IMG/VR virus record: IMGVR_UViG_3300025322_000078
Span: 1-39,503 of that record
DNA from: a virus
Length of the DNA: 39,503 nucleotides
Strand: one strand, 5' to 3'
Below are positions 14,037-23,261 of this stretch, piece by piece; position 1 is the stretch's first letter, and each line of letters opens with the position of its first letter. Position numbers and translations under genes: made by a program. The notes beneath the pieces are model-generated. The model did no database searches, was not told the DNA's origin, and saw only the letters and a program-made list of their open reading frames with translations.

Positions 14037-16184
14037 ATGACGGATATAAACGGTATCAAAAAAAGAAAAATTTCCCGTAAAGATTGGGACAAATGTGCGG
14101 ATAAGATACGTTCTGAATATAAATCGCGTAAAGATCAGAAATTTCGCAAGTCCCATGAAATAATCTGGAAGGAAGTGGACCGGCAGGTTGCGATGGAGCC
14201 GATGAAACGGTTTTCCAGGGACGGGAAAAAAATCGACCCCGAATGGCGTTCAGTCATGGAGTTAGGGGAGTTGGCGAAGGCTTCTGAGATCATTACCGCC
14301 GATGTTATGCGATTGACGTTTCCGACGAACCGTTCATGGTTCGAGTCCCATGCAGAATTGCCTGCGATTTTGGATCCCAATACCGGGACTAAACAAGTAA
14401 ACGCAAGATCGCAGGATTTTACCGATAAAGCCTATCGGGCATTGCTGGTTCAGCAACATATGGATTTCGGCTTGAAAGCCCGGTATGAACTGTCCGTAAA
14501 GGAAGCTCTCCACCACGGTTCTTATGTCGCTGAAATCCGCATGGATAATCGGATCCGATATACCGATGGTTCCGGCATAAACCAGGTATCGGCACCGGTA
14601 TGGGTTCCATATTCCATGTGGAATTCATATCCTGACCCGTCACCATCGGTAGTAGGGACAGATTTGTTTTACACCGGTTCGATGATCCTGGTGGATTTCA
14701 TCCCGTTATATCTACTTCGGCAAATGGCCGTTGGCGACGGCTGGATGGCAGAAAACATCGAAAGGGTGAAAAAGAGTGGGAAGCAGAAACATGACAACAA
14801 GGATGTTGAAACGGACGATATCGAGTTAATTAAATATTACGGAGACCTGGAAATAGAGCGCGGGGATAGCCCCATCGTTCTCCCGAATTCAAAAGTCATT
14901 CTCGCAAACGACATTATCGTTTACTACGCGCCGAACGAACTTCCTTATCCGTCCATAATTTATTCAGGCTACGAACGGATGGACATTCGCGATCCGTATT
15001 CCACGTCGCCACTTATCAAGCTGGCACCGTTGCAAAAATTGGGAAGCCAGTTGGCGAACAAGCTGGTGGATTCGATGGCAATGAAGGTGGAACCGCCGAT
15101 TGCTTACGATGCAAACGATCCTCAAATGGTTCTCGATGGCGGGCCAAGAATGGCTCCCGGGGCCAAAATCGGCGTCAAAGGGACCTATGGAATAAAGGAA
15201 ATACAGGCAGGAGATCCGCAATCCGCCATGATAGGGTTGGAATTCATCATCGGACAATTGAATCAGGGGTTGGGCATCAATGCTATCCGTTCGGGAGCGG
15301 GCGGCGATTCAACTGACAAAACCGCAACCGAAATTACCACGGCGGATGTAAAGGCGGAAATTCGTACTGCTGAATTCGTGGATAAACAGGAAAGACATGC
15401 TCTTAGGCCGTTTCTCTACATGCAGCATGAATTGAACAAGGCAAACCTGGAAGGATATACGTTTTATAACCCGGAATTGGATGCCCCGGATTTCATGCGC
15501 GTAACCCGCGATCAAATACCAGATAACGTAGTATTCGATGTGGTGGGTTCAAGGGGCGCATTGGGAGAAAAGGCGAGGGCTACGCGGACGAATGACGTAA
15601 CGGCTTTCCTTCTCGGGAACGAGAAAACAAGGGATATCCCGAATGTCCTGGAATTGGCAAAACAGGCTTACCAAGATGCCGGGGTTAAGAATCCTGAAAG
15701 ATATATAAATATTCCGGAAGAATCTCCGGAAGTCGCTCAGGTCAAGCAAGAGGCGCAGAAAGCCATTGATGAGCTTAAAGCGCAAACATTCGAGCTTGAA
15801 AAAGAACTTGCCATCGTTAAGGCGGTTAATGAAGCCAAGATGGTTGAAGCGCAGATGCGCGCGGAAACACAGATAAATGTCACTGAATTCAAAACGCAGC
15901 TCGAAGGAGAATTGAGCGTGCTCAAGGCTCAATTGGAAGTGGCGAAATCCGCCGGTAGTCAGCAGGGACCGGTGATATCTATATCGGAAATAAATGCCAT
16001 CGTCGGTTCTCTCGACAAGATTTTGTCCATTTCAGAGAAACAGACATCGGAAGTGGACAACAAATTATCGGAAATGAACAAAACAGTAAGCACTCTTATC
16101 AACCATATGAATAAGCCGATTAAGGTCAAAATTACACGCGATGCCAATGGTAAATTGGCCGAAGCAACCGGAGCCAGGGAATAA
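14037..16184 (+). CDS. Portal (head-tail connector) protein
   Basis: A 715-residue protein directly after terL. It has the alpha/beta portal body of podoviruses: YELSVKEALHHGSYVAEIRM, VPYSMWNSYPDPSP, and the stem/clip region with PLIKLAPLQKLGSQLANKLVD. A DSTDKTATEITTADVKAEIRT stretch is typical of portals. From about residue 575 a long coiled-coil tail follows (KQEAQKAIDELKAQTFELEK and on), longer than in many relatives. It forms the dodecameric DNA channel. Its stop overlaps the next ATG. Confidence 0.85.
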   Translation: MTDINGIKKRKISRKDWDKCADKIRSEYKSRKDQKFRKSHEIIWKEVDRQVAMEPMKRFSRDGKKIDPEWRSVMELGELAKASEIITADVMRLTFPTNRSWFESHAELPAILDPNTGTKQVNARSQDFTDKAYRALLVQQHMDFGLKARYELSVKEALHHGSYVAEIRMDNRIRYTDGSGINQVSAPVWVPYSMWNSYPDPSPSVVGTDLFYTGSMILVDFIPLYLLRQMAVGDGWMAENIERVKKSGKQKHDNKDVETDDIELIKYYGDLEIERGDSPIVLPNSKVILANDIIVYYAPNELPYPSIIYSGYERMDIRDPYSTSPLIKLAPLQKLGSQLANKLVDSMAMKVEPPIAYDANDPQMVLDGGPRMAPGAKIGVKGTYGIKEIQAGDPQSAMIGLEFIIGQLNQGLGINAIRSGAGGDSTDKTATEITTADVKAEIRTAEFVDKQERHALRPFLYMQHELNKANLEGYTFYNPELDAPDFMRVTRDQIPDNVVFDVVGSRGALGEKARATRTNDVTAFLLGNEKTRDIPNVLELAKQAYQDAGVKNPERYINIPEESPEVAQVKQEAQKAIDELKAQTFELEKELAIVKAVNEAKMVEAQMRAETQINVTEFKTQLEGELSVLKAQLEVAKSAGSQQGPVISISEINAIVGSLDKILSISEKQTSEVDNKLSEMNKTVSTLINHMNKPIKVKITRDANGKLAEATGARE

Positions 16185-16471
16185 TGGCCAGGGGCGATCT
16201 GATCGTTTTCAACGAAGCCCTTGCCTTCATGCTGGATGGCGGATGGGAGTCAACGGATGACATCAAATGCGCTGTTTGCGACAACACAGTCACCCCATCT
16301 CAGACTACCGCGTCTCCGGCGCTCGGAGACTTCACCGAGGTTGGCACGGCTGGGAGTTATGTCGCCGGAGGAACTTCATTGGGAACTTGGGGCAGCATGG
16401 TCTCACAAAGCGGGGCAATCGCAACTATTGATTCGGCTTATCCGGCTTGCCGCAGAGAAAGCGGATTTTGA
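16184..16471 (+). pseudogene. Truncated head-decoration-like gene
   Basis: A 95-residue frame beginning MARGDLIVFNEALAFMLDGG and containing LGDFTEVGTAGSYVAGGTSLG. From memory this is the N-terminal two thirds of a common phage virion protein of about 120-150 residues, placed near portal and capsid genes. After IATIDSA the expected strand (typically followed by NPxWAQNA) is missing, and the frame ends with an unrelated YPACRRESGF. The next gene fragment follows out of frame without its own start. This looks like a deletion that removed the end of one gene and the beginning of another at about position 16432. Confidence 0.6.
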
Positions 16472-16673
16472 AGCGGCAAAGAAGCTGGAACAAAAAGCAC
16501 GTCTTGCAGATAATGTTGAAATAGCGATGGTAAACTTCCATGATGCGTTTGTAAAAGCCGAACAGCAGATAAATGATAAATATGAAAAATCGCAGAAAAG
16601 GTTGATCGAGGTTCAAGAAGAAATGAATGAAGAAGAACATCTGATCCTCCAAATACTTTTGGAAGCCGCATGA
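16428..16673 (+). CDS. Helical protein, apparently missing its N-terminus
   Basis: The open frame reaches 16673; the first plausible initiation codon after the suspected junction is a TTG at 16428. The sequence is highly charged and helical (EKADFEAAKKLEQKARLADN, later INDKYEKSQKRLIEVQEEMN). No strong Shine-Dalgarno is present. It probably represents the rest of a small coiled-coil gene that lost its start in the deletion affecting the neighbouring decoration-like gene, or is read by fusion or reinitiation. Confidence 0.45.
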   Translation: MIRLIRLAAEKADFEAAKKLEQKARLADNVEIAMVNFHDAFVKAEQQINDKYEKSQKRLIEVQEEMNEEEHLILQILLEAA

Positions 16674-16870
16674 ATAACGAATATCTTCTTGAATTGAAAA
16701 CTGATCCGCGATTTATGTCCGTGATTGAAACAATCATGGATCAAAGACCGGTCATTCCGGGCCACGATCCCCGTAACGACAATACGGAGGTCTGGAAGCA
16801 CGAATCCGCCAAAAAGGAAGGATTCGATATTTGGGTGATATTTTTAAGATTGGAGAACATAAATGAATGA
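16670..16870 (+). CDS. Small conserved head-region protein
   Basis: A 66-residue protein that overlaps the upstream stop by four bases. The pattern LKTDPRFMSVIETIMDQRPV, then PGHDPRNDNTEVWKHESAKK and GFD, resembles small proteins that sit before scaffold genes in many podophages. Function is unknown; a role in head assembly is inferred from position. Confidence 0.6.
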   Translation: MNNEYLLELKTDPRFMSVIETIMDQRPVIPGHDPRNDNTEVWKHESAKKEGFDIWVIFLRLENINE

Positions 16871-17528
16871 AGAAAATGCTCAGCAGAGCGATGCGCCTGT
16901 TGAAACGGAAGTAAAAGAAGCCCCTCAACCTACTCTGGCGGATGTTGCCAAGAAGTATAATGTCGAGGAGGAAGTAAAGAATTTTCAGCCTCAAGTTCAG
17001 CCTCAAGTTCAGCAACCGCCGCAATACGCACAGCCTTTGGCTGTGCCGGATCCAGTCTCCGACCTGGAAGGGTGGAATAAATACCAGGCTTATCAAAATA
17101 CCGTTATCGGCGGGACATTGAGGGAGCTGGCGAATTCCGTTACGGAGATCAGGAAAAACGCAGAACTGGAAAAACTGAATACCGAGGTCAACAAGGCGGT
17201 CGCAAAAGTCACTGATAAACTGAAAATTGACTCTGTTTACGCGGAGATTCTGCTTGAGAAGAAATACCGGGATGACCGGATTTTCAAGCGAATCTGGGAT
17301 AACAGGAACGTAAACCCGAATGCTCTGAACGAAGCCCTGGATGTTATCGCCTCCGAGGCCGGCAAAGTCTTTCAGGTGCGTTCCGATCCTCAATTGATGG
17401 AAAATCAGCGAGCGGCCAAGGCAAGTCAAAAGGCCATGTCTACAACTCAGCAGAAATCCGGTTCTAGCGAACCGCTTAATATGTCCGATACTGAATTCGA
17501 TAGATGGTGGGCCACTAATAGAAGGTAA
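16863..17528 (+). CDS. Capsid scaffolding protein
   Basis: A 221-residue acidic protein immediately before the major capsid gene. The N-terminus is acidic and Gln/Pro-rich with a short repeat (QPQVQPQVQQPPQ near residues 42-54), followed by helices (LRELANSVTEIRKNAELEKL) and a charged C-terminus. Scaffolds are poorly conserved, so the call rests on position, size, charge and helical content. It would guide prohead assembly and leave before DNA packaging. Confidence 0.65.
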   Translation: MNEENAQQSDAPVETEVKEAPQPTLADVAKKYNVEEEVKNFQPQVQPQVQQPPQYAQPLAVPDPVSDLEGWNKYQAYQNTVIGGTLRELANSVTEIRKNAELEKLNTEVNKAVAKVTDKLKIDSVYAEILLEKKYRDDRIFKRIWDNRNVNPNALNEALDVIASEAGKVFQVRSDPQLMENQRAAKASQKAMSTTQQKSGSSEPLNMSDTEFDRWWATNRR

Positions 17529-17533
17529 TAAAG

Positions 17534-18616
17534 ATGGCTATTGTTTTAACAACCAGTACCTCAGACCTCCCCGGAGAAGTCAATAACGTATATGTCCGTG
17601 GACTTCTGAGTGCGGCCCGTAAGGTGTTGCCGTTTTTCAATGGCACCCGACCCGGAACTTTGGACAAGAAAAAGGGTTCGGCCACCGTATTGTGGCGTCG
17701 AATCGAAAACCTTGCTGCGGTAACCACGGCGCTCACTCAGGCGTCCCCCGGTTCCACAGTAGCTTTCGGTATCGGCCGCACCACGGTTCGCCCGACCTAT
17801 ACCAACATCTCGAAGGCTGTAGCCAAGTATGCCAACGGCATCACCCTGGCAGAAGAAATTGACTTGTTCAATATCGACTCCGACACGATGGCGCTCATGG
17901 ATGTTCTCGGCGCAAACGCCGGAGAGTCGTTGAATTCGGTTGCCCGTCTCGAATTCGACAACGCTTCTCAAGTTCGCTACGCCTCTGGCGCGGCGAATAA
18001 GAGCGCCGTGGTCGCCGAGATGCTGACAAACGATGTGAAGTGGGCGGTCAACAAACTTCAACGTAATTCCGCAATGAAGTTGTTCCCGATGGGAACTGGT
18101 TCAACGAACGTCAATACATCGACTGTTCGCGCCAGTTATTTCGGTATTAACCACCCCGATGTGGAAATCGACATTCGCGCTATTACCGGGTATGTCGGTG
18201 TCGAGCAATACGGCGGGTATACTGAAACGCTCGTGGGCGAACACGGCGCTGTCGGAGGCGTTCGCTGGGTGACTACCGAAATCGCTCCCATCGAAACCGG
18301 AGCCGGTACAACCTCAACCTCAAATGTCTTTCGCGGCACATCCGTCGATACCAACGATGTGTATACATCGTATGTTTACGGCAAGGACGCGATTGGCACG
18401 GTCGGGCTCGGAGCGGCATTCGGCACTTCCGTAAAGACGATGGATGAGAACAGGGACAAACCTATCGAGATCATCTATCACAAGCCCGGATCGTCCGGCA
18501 TCGCCGATGCGTTCAATGAAATCGGTCAGGTTTCATGGAAGGCGTGGCATGCTACGAAAATCCTCAATGGGAATTGGATTGTGAAAATCCAGACCCTGTG
18601 TAAGGACATCTCGTAG
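17534..18616 (+). CDS. Major capsid protein, N4-gp56 type
   Basis: A 360-residue protein placed after the scaffold and before a terminator, with good codon regularity. Features of the N4-gp56 HK97-fold family include the N-terminal VRGLLSAARKVLPFF, GSATVLWRRIENL, ISKAVAKYANGITLAEEID, the SVARLEFDNASQVRYASG spine-helix region, and the late IEIIYHKPGSSGIADAFNE. It ends with KAWHATKILNGNWIVKIQ. It forms the icosahedral shell. Its own strong terminator fits high expression. Confidence 0.85.
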   Translation: MAIVLTTSTSDLPGEVNNVYVRGLLSAARKVLPFFNGTRPGTLDKKKGSATVLWRRIENLAAVTTALTQASPGSTVAFGIGRTTVRPTYTNISKAVAKYANGITLAEEIDLFNIDSDTMALMDVLGANAGESLNSVARLEFDNASQVRYASGAANKSAVVAEMLTNDVKWAVNKLQRNSAMKLFPMGTGSTNVNTSTVRASYFGINHPDVEIDIRAITGYVGVEQYGGYTETLVGEHGAVGGVRWVTTEIAPIETGAGTTSTSNVFRGTSVDTNDVYTSYVYGKDAIGTVGLGAAFGTSVKTMDENRDKPIEIIYHKPGSSGIADAFNEIGQVSWKAWHATKILNGNWIVKIQTLCKDIS

Positions 18617-18654
18617 TACCGAGAATACTACTAACAACAAAATAGCAATAAATT

Positions 18655-18681
18655 GGGGGCGGCTAACGCCCCCTTCTTTTT
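18655..18681 (+). terminator. Intrinsic terminator after the capsid gene
   Basis: GGGGGCG (18655-18661) pairs with CGCCCCC (18667-18673) across a five-base loop, followed by TTCTTTTT. It probably attenuates transcription from capsid into tail genes. Confidence 0.85.
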
Positions 18682-18691
18682 GGAGTCTTAC

Positions 18692-19384
18692 ATGGCGACT
18701 TTCATAGACTCGGTTAATCGGGTTTTGAGAATAAATGGAATTATTCGCGGTGGAGATGACGGCATAACGACTTTCGGTGACACGCAGCATGCCTCGGATA
18801 TTTCATTGTCTCAAATCGCTATTCAAGACGAAATCGCCGAGATTGTTTCCGAAAGACTTGTTCCATACGAAAAAACATCTGGCACGATTACTTTGCTGAC
18901 TTCAACCAGAAGTTACGCATTAGCGGCTGGTTTCATCCGTTTTTTCGGAATTGCGTCATTTTACGACGCAACCGACGGAACCAGGATTTACGAATACAAA
19001 GGCGGGGAAGAATTGCTCCAGCATTACGATCTTCTTTACAAGACAACGGAAGGCGCGCCGAATTACTGGTATTGGGACAATACGACTACGAAGAAAATCG
19101 CTTTTTATAACGTACCGAATTCCACTTACAACAACCGTAGTCTTGCCTATGATTATGAAGCTTCTGTCATGGTTTCCAATTCGTCGGATACCATGCCGTT
19201 TCACAACAACGAAGAACATTATTCATTTGTTTCCATGGCGGCTCGAAGGTTCTTCTTTATGAAATCCGATAAAGATTTAGGATTATTGGTTGAAGACGCC
19301 GCTTACAACAATGCTAAATCGAGGCTGTATGCGTTTCTGAGGCATGATAACCCATCGTCATATTACGGATATTCATACCGCTAA
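18692..19384 (+). CDS. Tail adaptor / head-to-tail joining protein
   Basis: A 230-residue protein from the ATG at 18692, with GGAG upstream; an in-frame start at 18653 lies in the terminator. The pattern (FIDSVNRVLRINGI at the N-terminus, QIAIQDEIAEIVSERLVPYEK, then RSYALAAGFIRFFG and late EEHYSFVSMAARRFF) matches podovirus tubular/adaptor proteins such as P22 gp4- or T7 gp11-like proteins in layout. It would bind under the portal. Stop and next start are adjacent. Confidence 0.7.
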   Translation: MATFIDSVNRVLRINGIIRGGDDGITTFGDTQHASDISLSQIAIQDEIAEIVSERLVPYEKTSGTITLLTSTRSYALAAGFIRFFGIASFYDATDGTRIYEYKGGEELLQHYDLLYKTTEGAPNYWYWDNTTTKKIAFYNVPNSTYNNRSLAYDYEASVMVSNSSDTMPFHNNEEHYSFVSMAARRFFFMKSDKDLGLLVEDAAYNNAKSRLYAFLRHDNPSSYYGYSYR

Positions 19385-20919
19385 TGGCTACCCTTACTTT
19401 TGAAGGCGGCCTCAATGAGCAGGATATAACACTCGTTCAAGATCAAGAATGCACGCTCGGATACAATTTTGAGCTTGGATCCAGAGATACTCATTTTCGT
19501 CCGAGAAAACCATTCGACAACAAGGGGACGGCTACTAATGCAGCTTCAATAAACGGATTTGTCCAGTTGATTACCTCGGCGGATGTTGAAACAACGCTGG
19601 TTCAGTCGGCAAATACGGTTTATTTGTGGGACGGTTCGACCTTTACATCGAAAGGAACGGTCAATACGGCCTCTAAATTGCGAGGCGTCACATGGACCCT
19701 GGGCGGTTATTCGGTAATAACCGATATATCCAAACTGACCGTTGTAAAAAAATGGGACGGTTCGGCATTAACAACGCTTACGACTGGATTGGGGGTCGAT
19801 CTATATGCGAAATACGGACTCGTTCATCTTGGGAGGATGTGGCTGTTCAATGTAAAGGCCGGGAACGATACGCCGCATCTTCTTGTGGCATCGGCTTTTG
19901 AAACTCCGACTTCGTATAATACGACTCTGAGGGCGAAGGATTCATCGTTCAGTACCGGGAACGAAGCTTTCTACATGGTAACGCCGGATTTGCGCCCGAT
20001 AAACGGGGTAGCGCCGTTTTACGGCACGTTGATAATTTCCACCGAAGGCGGGAGTTTGTGGAAATTATCCGGTACAAGTTCGGTCAATTTCCAATGGGAT
20101 CCATTTTATCCGGGGTCGTTCGCCACCGGTACGGAAACCATGATTCTTACCGGGGACGATGTTTTTTACATGAAAAAAGGCGGCGGTGTGGAATCCGTCA
20201 GGTCTACCGACACTTACGGCGATATCAAAGGCGACGATCTATCGCGGTGGATACGACCTACTGTTGAAAATTTGACTGACTGCATTTCAGTTTACGACCA
20301 GCAGAGGCAGAAAGTATATTTTTTTGCAGGCTCGAATAAACTGCTTGTTTTTTTCAAGGATATGCTTTCAGTCGGATTTTCCCCATGGTCGATTTATAAA
20401 ACCGGGCATACATCGTCATTTTCCACAAATACCGCAGTTTACATGCGCTCTCCCGGGACAGACGATTATTTTGTCTTTTTCGGAGATTCAACGGGGAACA
20501 TTTATTGTCTGGAAGGAACCGGGGATGGGGATAACGGTAATACCACCATTGAAGCGTTTCGCAGATCGAAATATTACGACAATATTGGAAATTTCAATCC
20601 CCAGTTACAACAATTGAGGGGGAGAGTTTTTTACCGGCGCATTGCCGATGCCGATCTAATCATGGATTTCGAGTGGGGAGAGGATTATGCAATCAATACT
20701 TGCACCGTTCCCCTGGAAGGACCTCCAGTTGGAGACCCAGGAGGGTATTGGGGTGGGCCGGGGTATTTCGGCGGATTGTTTTATTGGAATTCGGGATTTT
20801 TCTATGCCGACAGAGTTTCGTCCAAAGGATTTTCCCCAATCGGTAGAGGCGCTGGGTTCAATCTCGAATTATCCGTAACGTCATCTCAATTATTCGACAT
20901 AATGAAAATTGAAGTGTGA
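19384..20919 (+). CDS. Tail nozzle / stabilisation protein (P22 gp10-like)
   Basis: A 511-residue, mostly beta protein starting MATLTFEGGLNEQD, a start often seen in podovirus nozzle proteins. Repeated blades such as TVYLWDGSTFTSKG, FYGTLIISTEGGSLWKLSG, DDVFYMKKGGGVESV and KVYFFAGSNKLLVFF suggest a beta-propeller. It should follow the adaptor in the tail tube and hold the receptor-binding proteins. The assignment is by fold pattern and gene order. Confidence 0.7.
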   Translation: MATLTFEGGLNEQDITLVQDQECTLGYNFELGSRDTHFRPRKPFDNKGTATNAASINGFVQLITSADVETTLVQSANTVYLWDGSTFTSKGTVNTASKLRGVTWTLGGYSVITDISKLTVVKKWDGSALTTLTTGLGVDLYAKYGLVHLGRMWLFNVKAGNDTPHLLVASAFETPTSYNTTLRAKDSSFSTGNEAFYMVTPDLRPINGVAPFYGTLIISTEGGSLWKLSGTSSVNFQWDPFYPGSFATGTETMILTGDDVFYMKKGGGVESVRSTDTYGDIKGDDLSRWIRPTVENLTDCISVYDQQRQKVYFFAGSNKLLVFFKDMLSVGFSPWSIYKTGHTSSFSTNTAVYMRSPGTDDYFVFFGDSTGNIYCLEGTGDGDNGNTTIEAFRRSKYYDNIGNFNPQLQQLRGRVFYRRIADADLIMDFEWGEDYAINTCTVPLEGPPVGDPGGYWGGPGYFGGLFYWNSGFFYADRVSSKGFSPIGRGAGFNLELSVTSSQLFDIMKIEV

Positions 20920-21482
20920 ACAATCACAAAAAAGCAAGAAATCGGCTGTTTAAGCACGATAGACCTCATATCAGGCCGTTACAGATAACTGAAAATGCAA
21001 CGGGGTCTGGATTCTCAAAAGATATCTCGATCGTATGGGTTGCCCATAAACATCACCCGATTCCACTCTTATCGGACATAAATACGCAGGAAGATTTCCT
21101 GCTAAAAATGCTGGAAGCTGCAAACAGACTTCCGTTTTACGTCGTGGAAGACAGAAATCGTGAGTTTGACGGCATGGGTTTGATCGCGCTGATTGCAGTA
21201 AAAGGCGACGACTGGAGAATCGAGCCGCACGTTCATTTTTTCCCATGGGCCACGAAGAGAAATATTCTGCGGACTTGTATTGCGTTTTTCCAGATGATTC
21301 GTTACTCGAAGAAAACCGGGGTCTGCGTGGTAAAAAGTTTGAAGGAATCGACGGTCTTATTCGACAAATGCGTGAACTATTTCCCGCCTAATGTATTTCA
21401 CGCAGTAGGCAAAATCCCCATGGGAGATATAAGAGGCGATGAATACATTTATTCGATCAGAGGCAAAAAATGGGCGACATAA
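20916..21482 (+). CDS. GNAT-like internal virion protein
   Basis: A 188-residue protein coupled by ATGA to the nozzle gene. FDGMGLIALIAVKGDDWRIEPHVHFF followed by WATKRNILRTCIAFFQM fits the core strands and helix of GNAT acetyltransferases. T7-like gp13 internal proteins have a similar fold and position. Catalytic activity is doubtful. It is more likely a small structural or ejection-apparatus protein. Confidence 0.55.
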   Translation: MNNHKKARNRLFKHDRPHIRPLQITENATGSGFSKDISIVWVAHKHHPIPLLSDINTQEDFLLKMLEAANRLPFYVVEDRNREFDGMGLIALIAVKGDDWRIEPHVHFFPWATKRNILRTCIAFFQMIRYSKKTGVCVVKSLKESTVLFDKCVNYFPPNVFHAVGKIPMGDIRGDEYIYSIRGKKWAT

Positions 21483-22201
21483 CTAAAACATTGTTCGGCG
21501 GCGGCGAGACGGAGGAATCCAGCGCGCAAAGCAGCTGGAGCAAACAAGGAAGCAAAAGCGGCCAGAAAACGACATTCGGTGTAACAAAAACTCCGTTTTC
21601 CTCGTTCCAAAATGGAACTTTGTCGCTCGATCCGTCGATTAGGGCATTACAAGAAGAATCGTTGGCTTCATACCGTAATTTGTCCCCTGTTTTATCCGGA
21701 GGAGTGGATGATTTTATATCGAAAATGGGGACGGCCAGATCGTCTTTGTTGGGGAATCAAGGTGCGTTAAGACAGGCAAGATTGAACCCGATTCAAGAAG
21801 CCATCGCGCGCCGGAGAGGGGAACTGGGTCAATCGGTCGGATTACGAGGTTTAGGAGGGTCTTCGTTCGGTGAGCAGGCAATGTCTAATTTCGACATGGA
21901 TTCCGCCAGAAGCATAGGAGAAGCATCTGCATTAGCGGATGCCGATACGCTCCAGGCCGTCACTGGAATTGATAAAGATATCCTCAATACCATTATCGGC
22001 AAAGTGCAAATGGAAGCGCAATTATCCGGACTACCTGCGGAAATCGCGCAACAACGCTTGCAGCAGGAATTGCAGGCTTTCTTGTTGGGTAAAGGTTCGG
22101 AAAGCACCGCCGAAAGCTGGGGAGAGTCCGGCAGCACAGGGACAAGCAGCGGCTCAAGCTGGAGGCAGGAACCGATACTTCAAAAATTGACGATGAAATA
22201 A
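21470..22201 (+). CDS. Putative internal/ejection protein A
   Basis: A 243-residue protein overlapping the previous gene by 13 bases. The first 60 residues are Ser/Gly/Gln-rich (SAQSSWSKQGSKSGQK). The middle is helical with LNPIQEAIARRRGELGQS and a glycine-rich GLRGLGGSSFGEQAMSNFD. The end is Ser/Gly-rich again. Such low-complexity helical proteins between nozzle and fibre genes are usually ejected with DNA in podoviruses. No family-specific motif is seen. Confidence 0.5.
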   Translation: MGDITKTLFGGGETEESSAQSSWSKQGSKSGQKTTFGVTKTPFSSFQNGTLSLDPSIRALQEESLASYRNLSPVLSGGVDDFISKMGTARSSLLGNQGALRQARLNPIQEAIARRRGELGQSVGLRGLGGSSFGEQAMSNFDMDSARSIGEASALADADTLQAVTGIDKDILNTIIGKVQMEAQLSGLPAEIAQQRLQQELQAFLLGKGSESTAESWGESGSTGTSSGSSWRQEPILQKLTMK

Positions 22202-22205
22202 TTTT

Positions 22206-23261
22206 ATGCCAATGCGCCCCAATTCGCTCTCGTTAAGAGACTTAACGCCTACAGACCCGGATGAACCGACGATAAGAATTAGCAAGCGGCGTTTCAATTT
22301 ATCCGACGAAGGTAATCAAGCACAATTAAGGTCGGTTTTATCCGGTATTGTGGCTGGAGAATATCAGGATGAGGATATCCAGGGATTCACAGAACTTTAC
22401 CCGGAGACAGCGCCATTTGTCAGTCAAGCCATTCGTCAGCGAGAAATATTCCGCAGTAATTTCCAACAACCCAAAGCACCAGTTTACGAACCGAATGAAG
22501 AAATGAGTTCTCCAGGGGCACCTGGGAAAGCGGATTTGGGCGGGGCCATGCAACAGTTGCTTGGCATGGGCGATGTTGAGGGAGCAAAGAAACTTGCTGA
22601 TTTAGCGGCGACTATCGGTAGAGGTGGAGATAAACAGGAAGGCCCAGTTTTAAAAGCCGTTCCAGCAGATACAGTAACGAAAGTAACTTCCGGTCTTAAT
22701 GCTCTTAATCTTATGAAGGACATCATTCCCGCCCTGACAAAAATTTCAGGCAGAGTTGGCGGGAATATCGAAAGAGTGAAAGTTTGGGCCAATGCCGGAG
22801 ATCAAGACGTTACCAATGCTCAATCGGCCATAGAGCAGTTCGATTTTCTGGCGCAAGCCTTCCAGAAGGGAGCCGCGTCCGAGCCGGACATCAAGAGGGC
22901 GATGGATATTCGCCCGGCTTTTGGCTTGCCGGAAGCGCACAACAGGAAACGTGCGGAGAACTTCTCCAATCTTTTCTCTGCAATCATCAAATCTGAAATT
23001 TCCAATTACAAAGGAAAAGATTACGAGATTCCGGAAGAATGGGGGCAACTTGCCGACAATATCGGTATTGATATAAATAAAATTCAACCATATTCGTCCG
23101 GCAAGAATAATCCCTACACGACAATGGCAAGAAATATTGCAAGAAAAAATCTATCCGAAAGTCTGTCGAGGCATAGGCCGGATAGACCGGGTAAGAACGA
23201 AAAACCAGAATTCAAGAATATGTCAAACGAAGATTTGCTCAAAAAGGCACTAGGACAATGA
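22206..23261 (+). CDS. Putative internal/ejection protein B
   Basis: A 351-residue, largely helical protein. Segments include YQDEDIQGFTELYPETAPFVSQ, GGAMQQLLGMGDVEGAKKLADLAATI and LNALNLMKDIIPALTKISG, with a basic C-terminus (KNEKPEFKNMSNEDLLKK). No known enzymatic motif. Position between two other internal-type proteins and overlap with the next gene suggest a joint role in genome delivery. Confidence 0.5.
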   Translation: MPMRPNSLSLRDLTPTDPDEPTIRISKRRFNLSDEGNQAQLRSVLSGIVAGEYQDEDIQGFTELYPETAPFVSQAIRQREIFRSNFQQPKAPVYEPNEEMSSPGAPGKADLGGAMQQLLGMGDVEGAKKLADLAATIGRGGDKQEGPVLKAVPADTVTKVTSGLNALNLMKDIIPALTKISGRVGGNIERVKVWANAGDQDVTNAQSAIEQFDFLAQAFQKGAASEPDIKRAMDIRPAFGLPEAHNRKRAENFSNLFSAIIKSEISNYKGKDYEIPEEWGQLADNIGIDINKIQPYSSGKNNPYTTMARNIARKNLSESLSRHRPDRPGKNEKPEFKNMSNEDLLKKALGQ

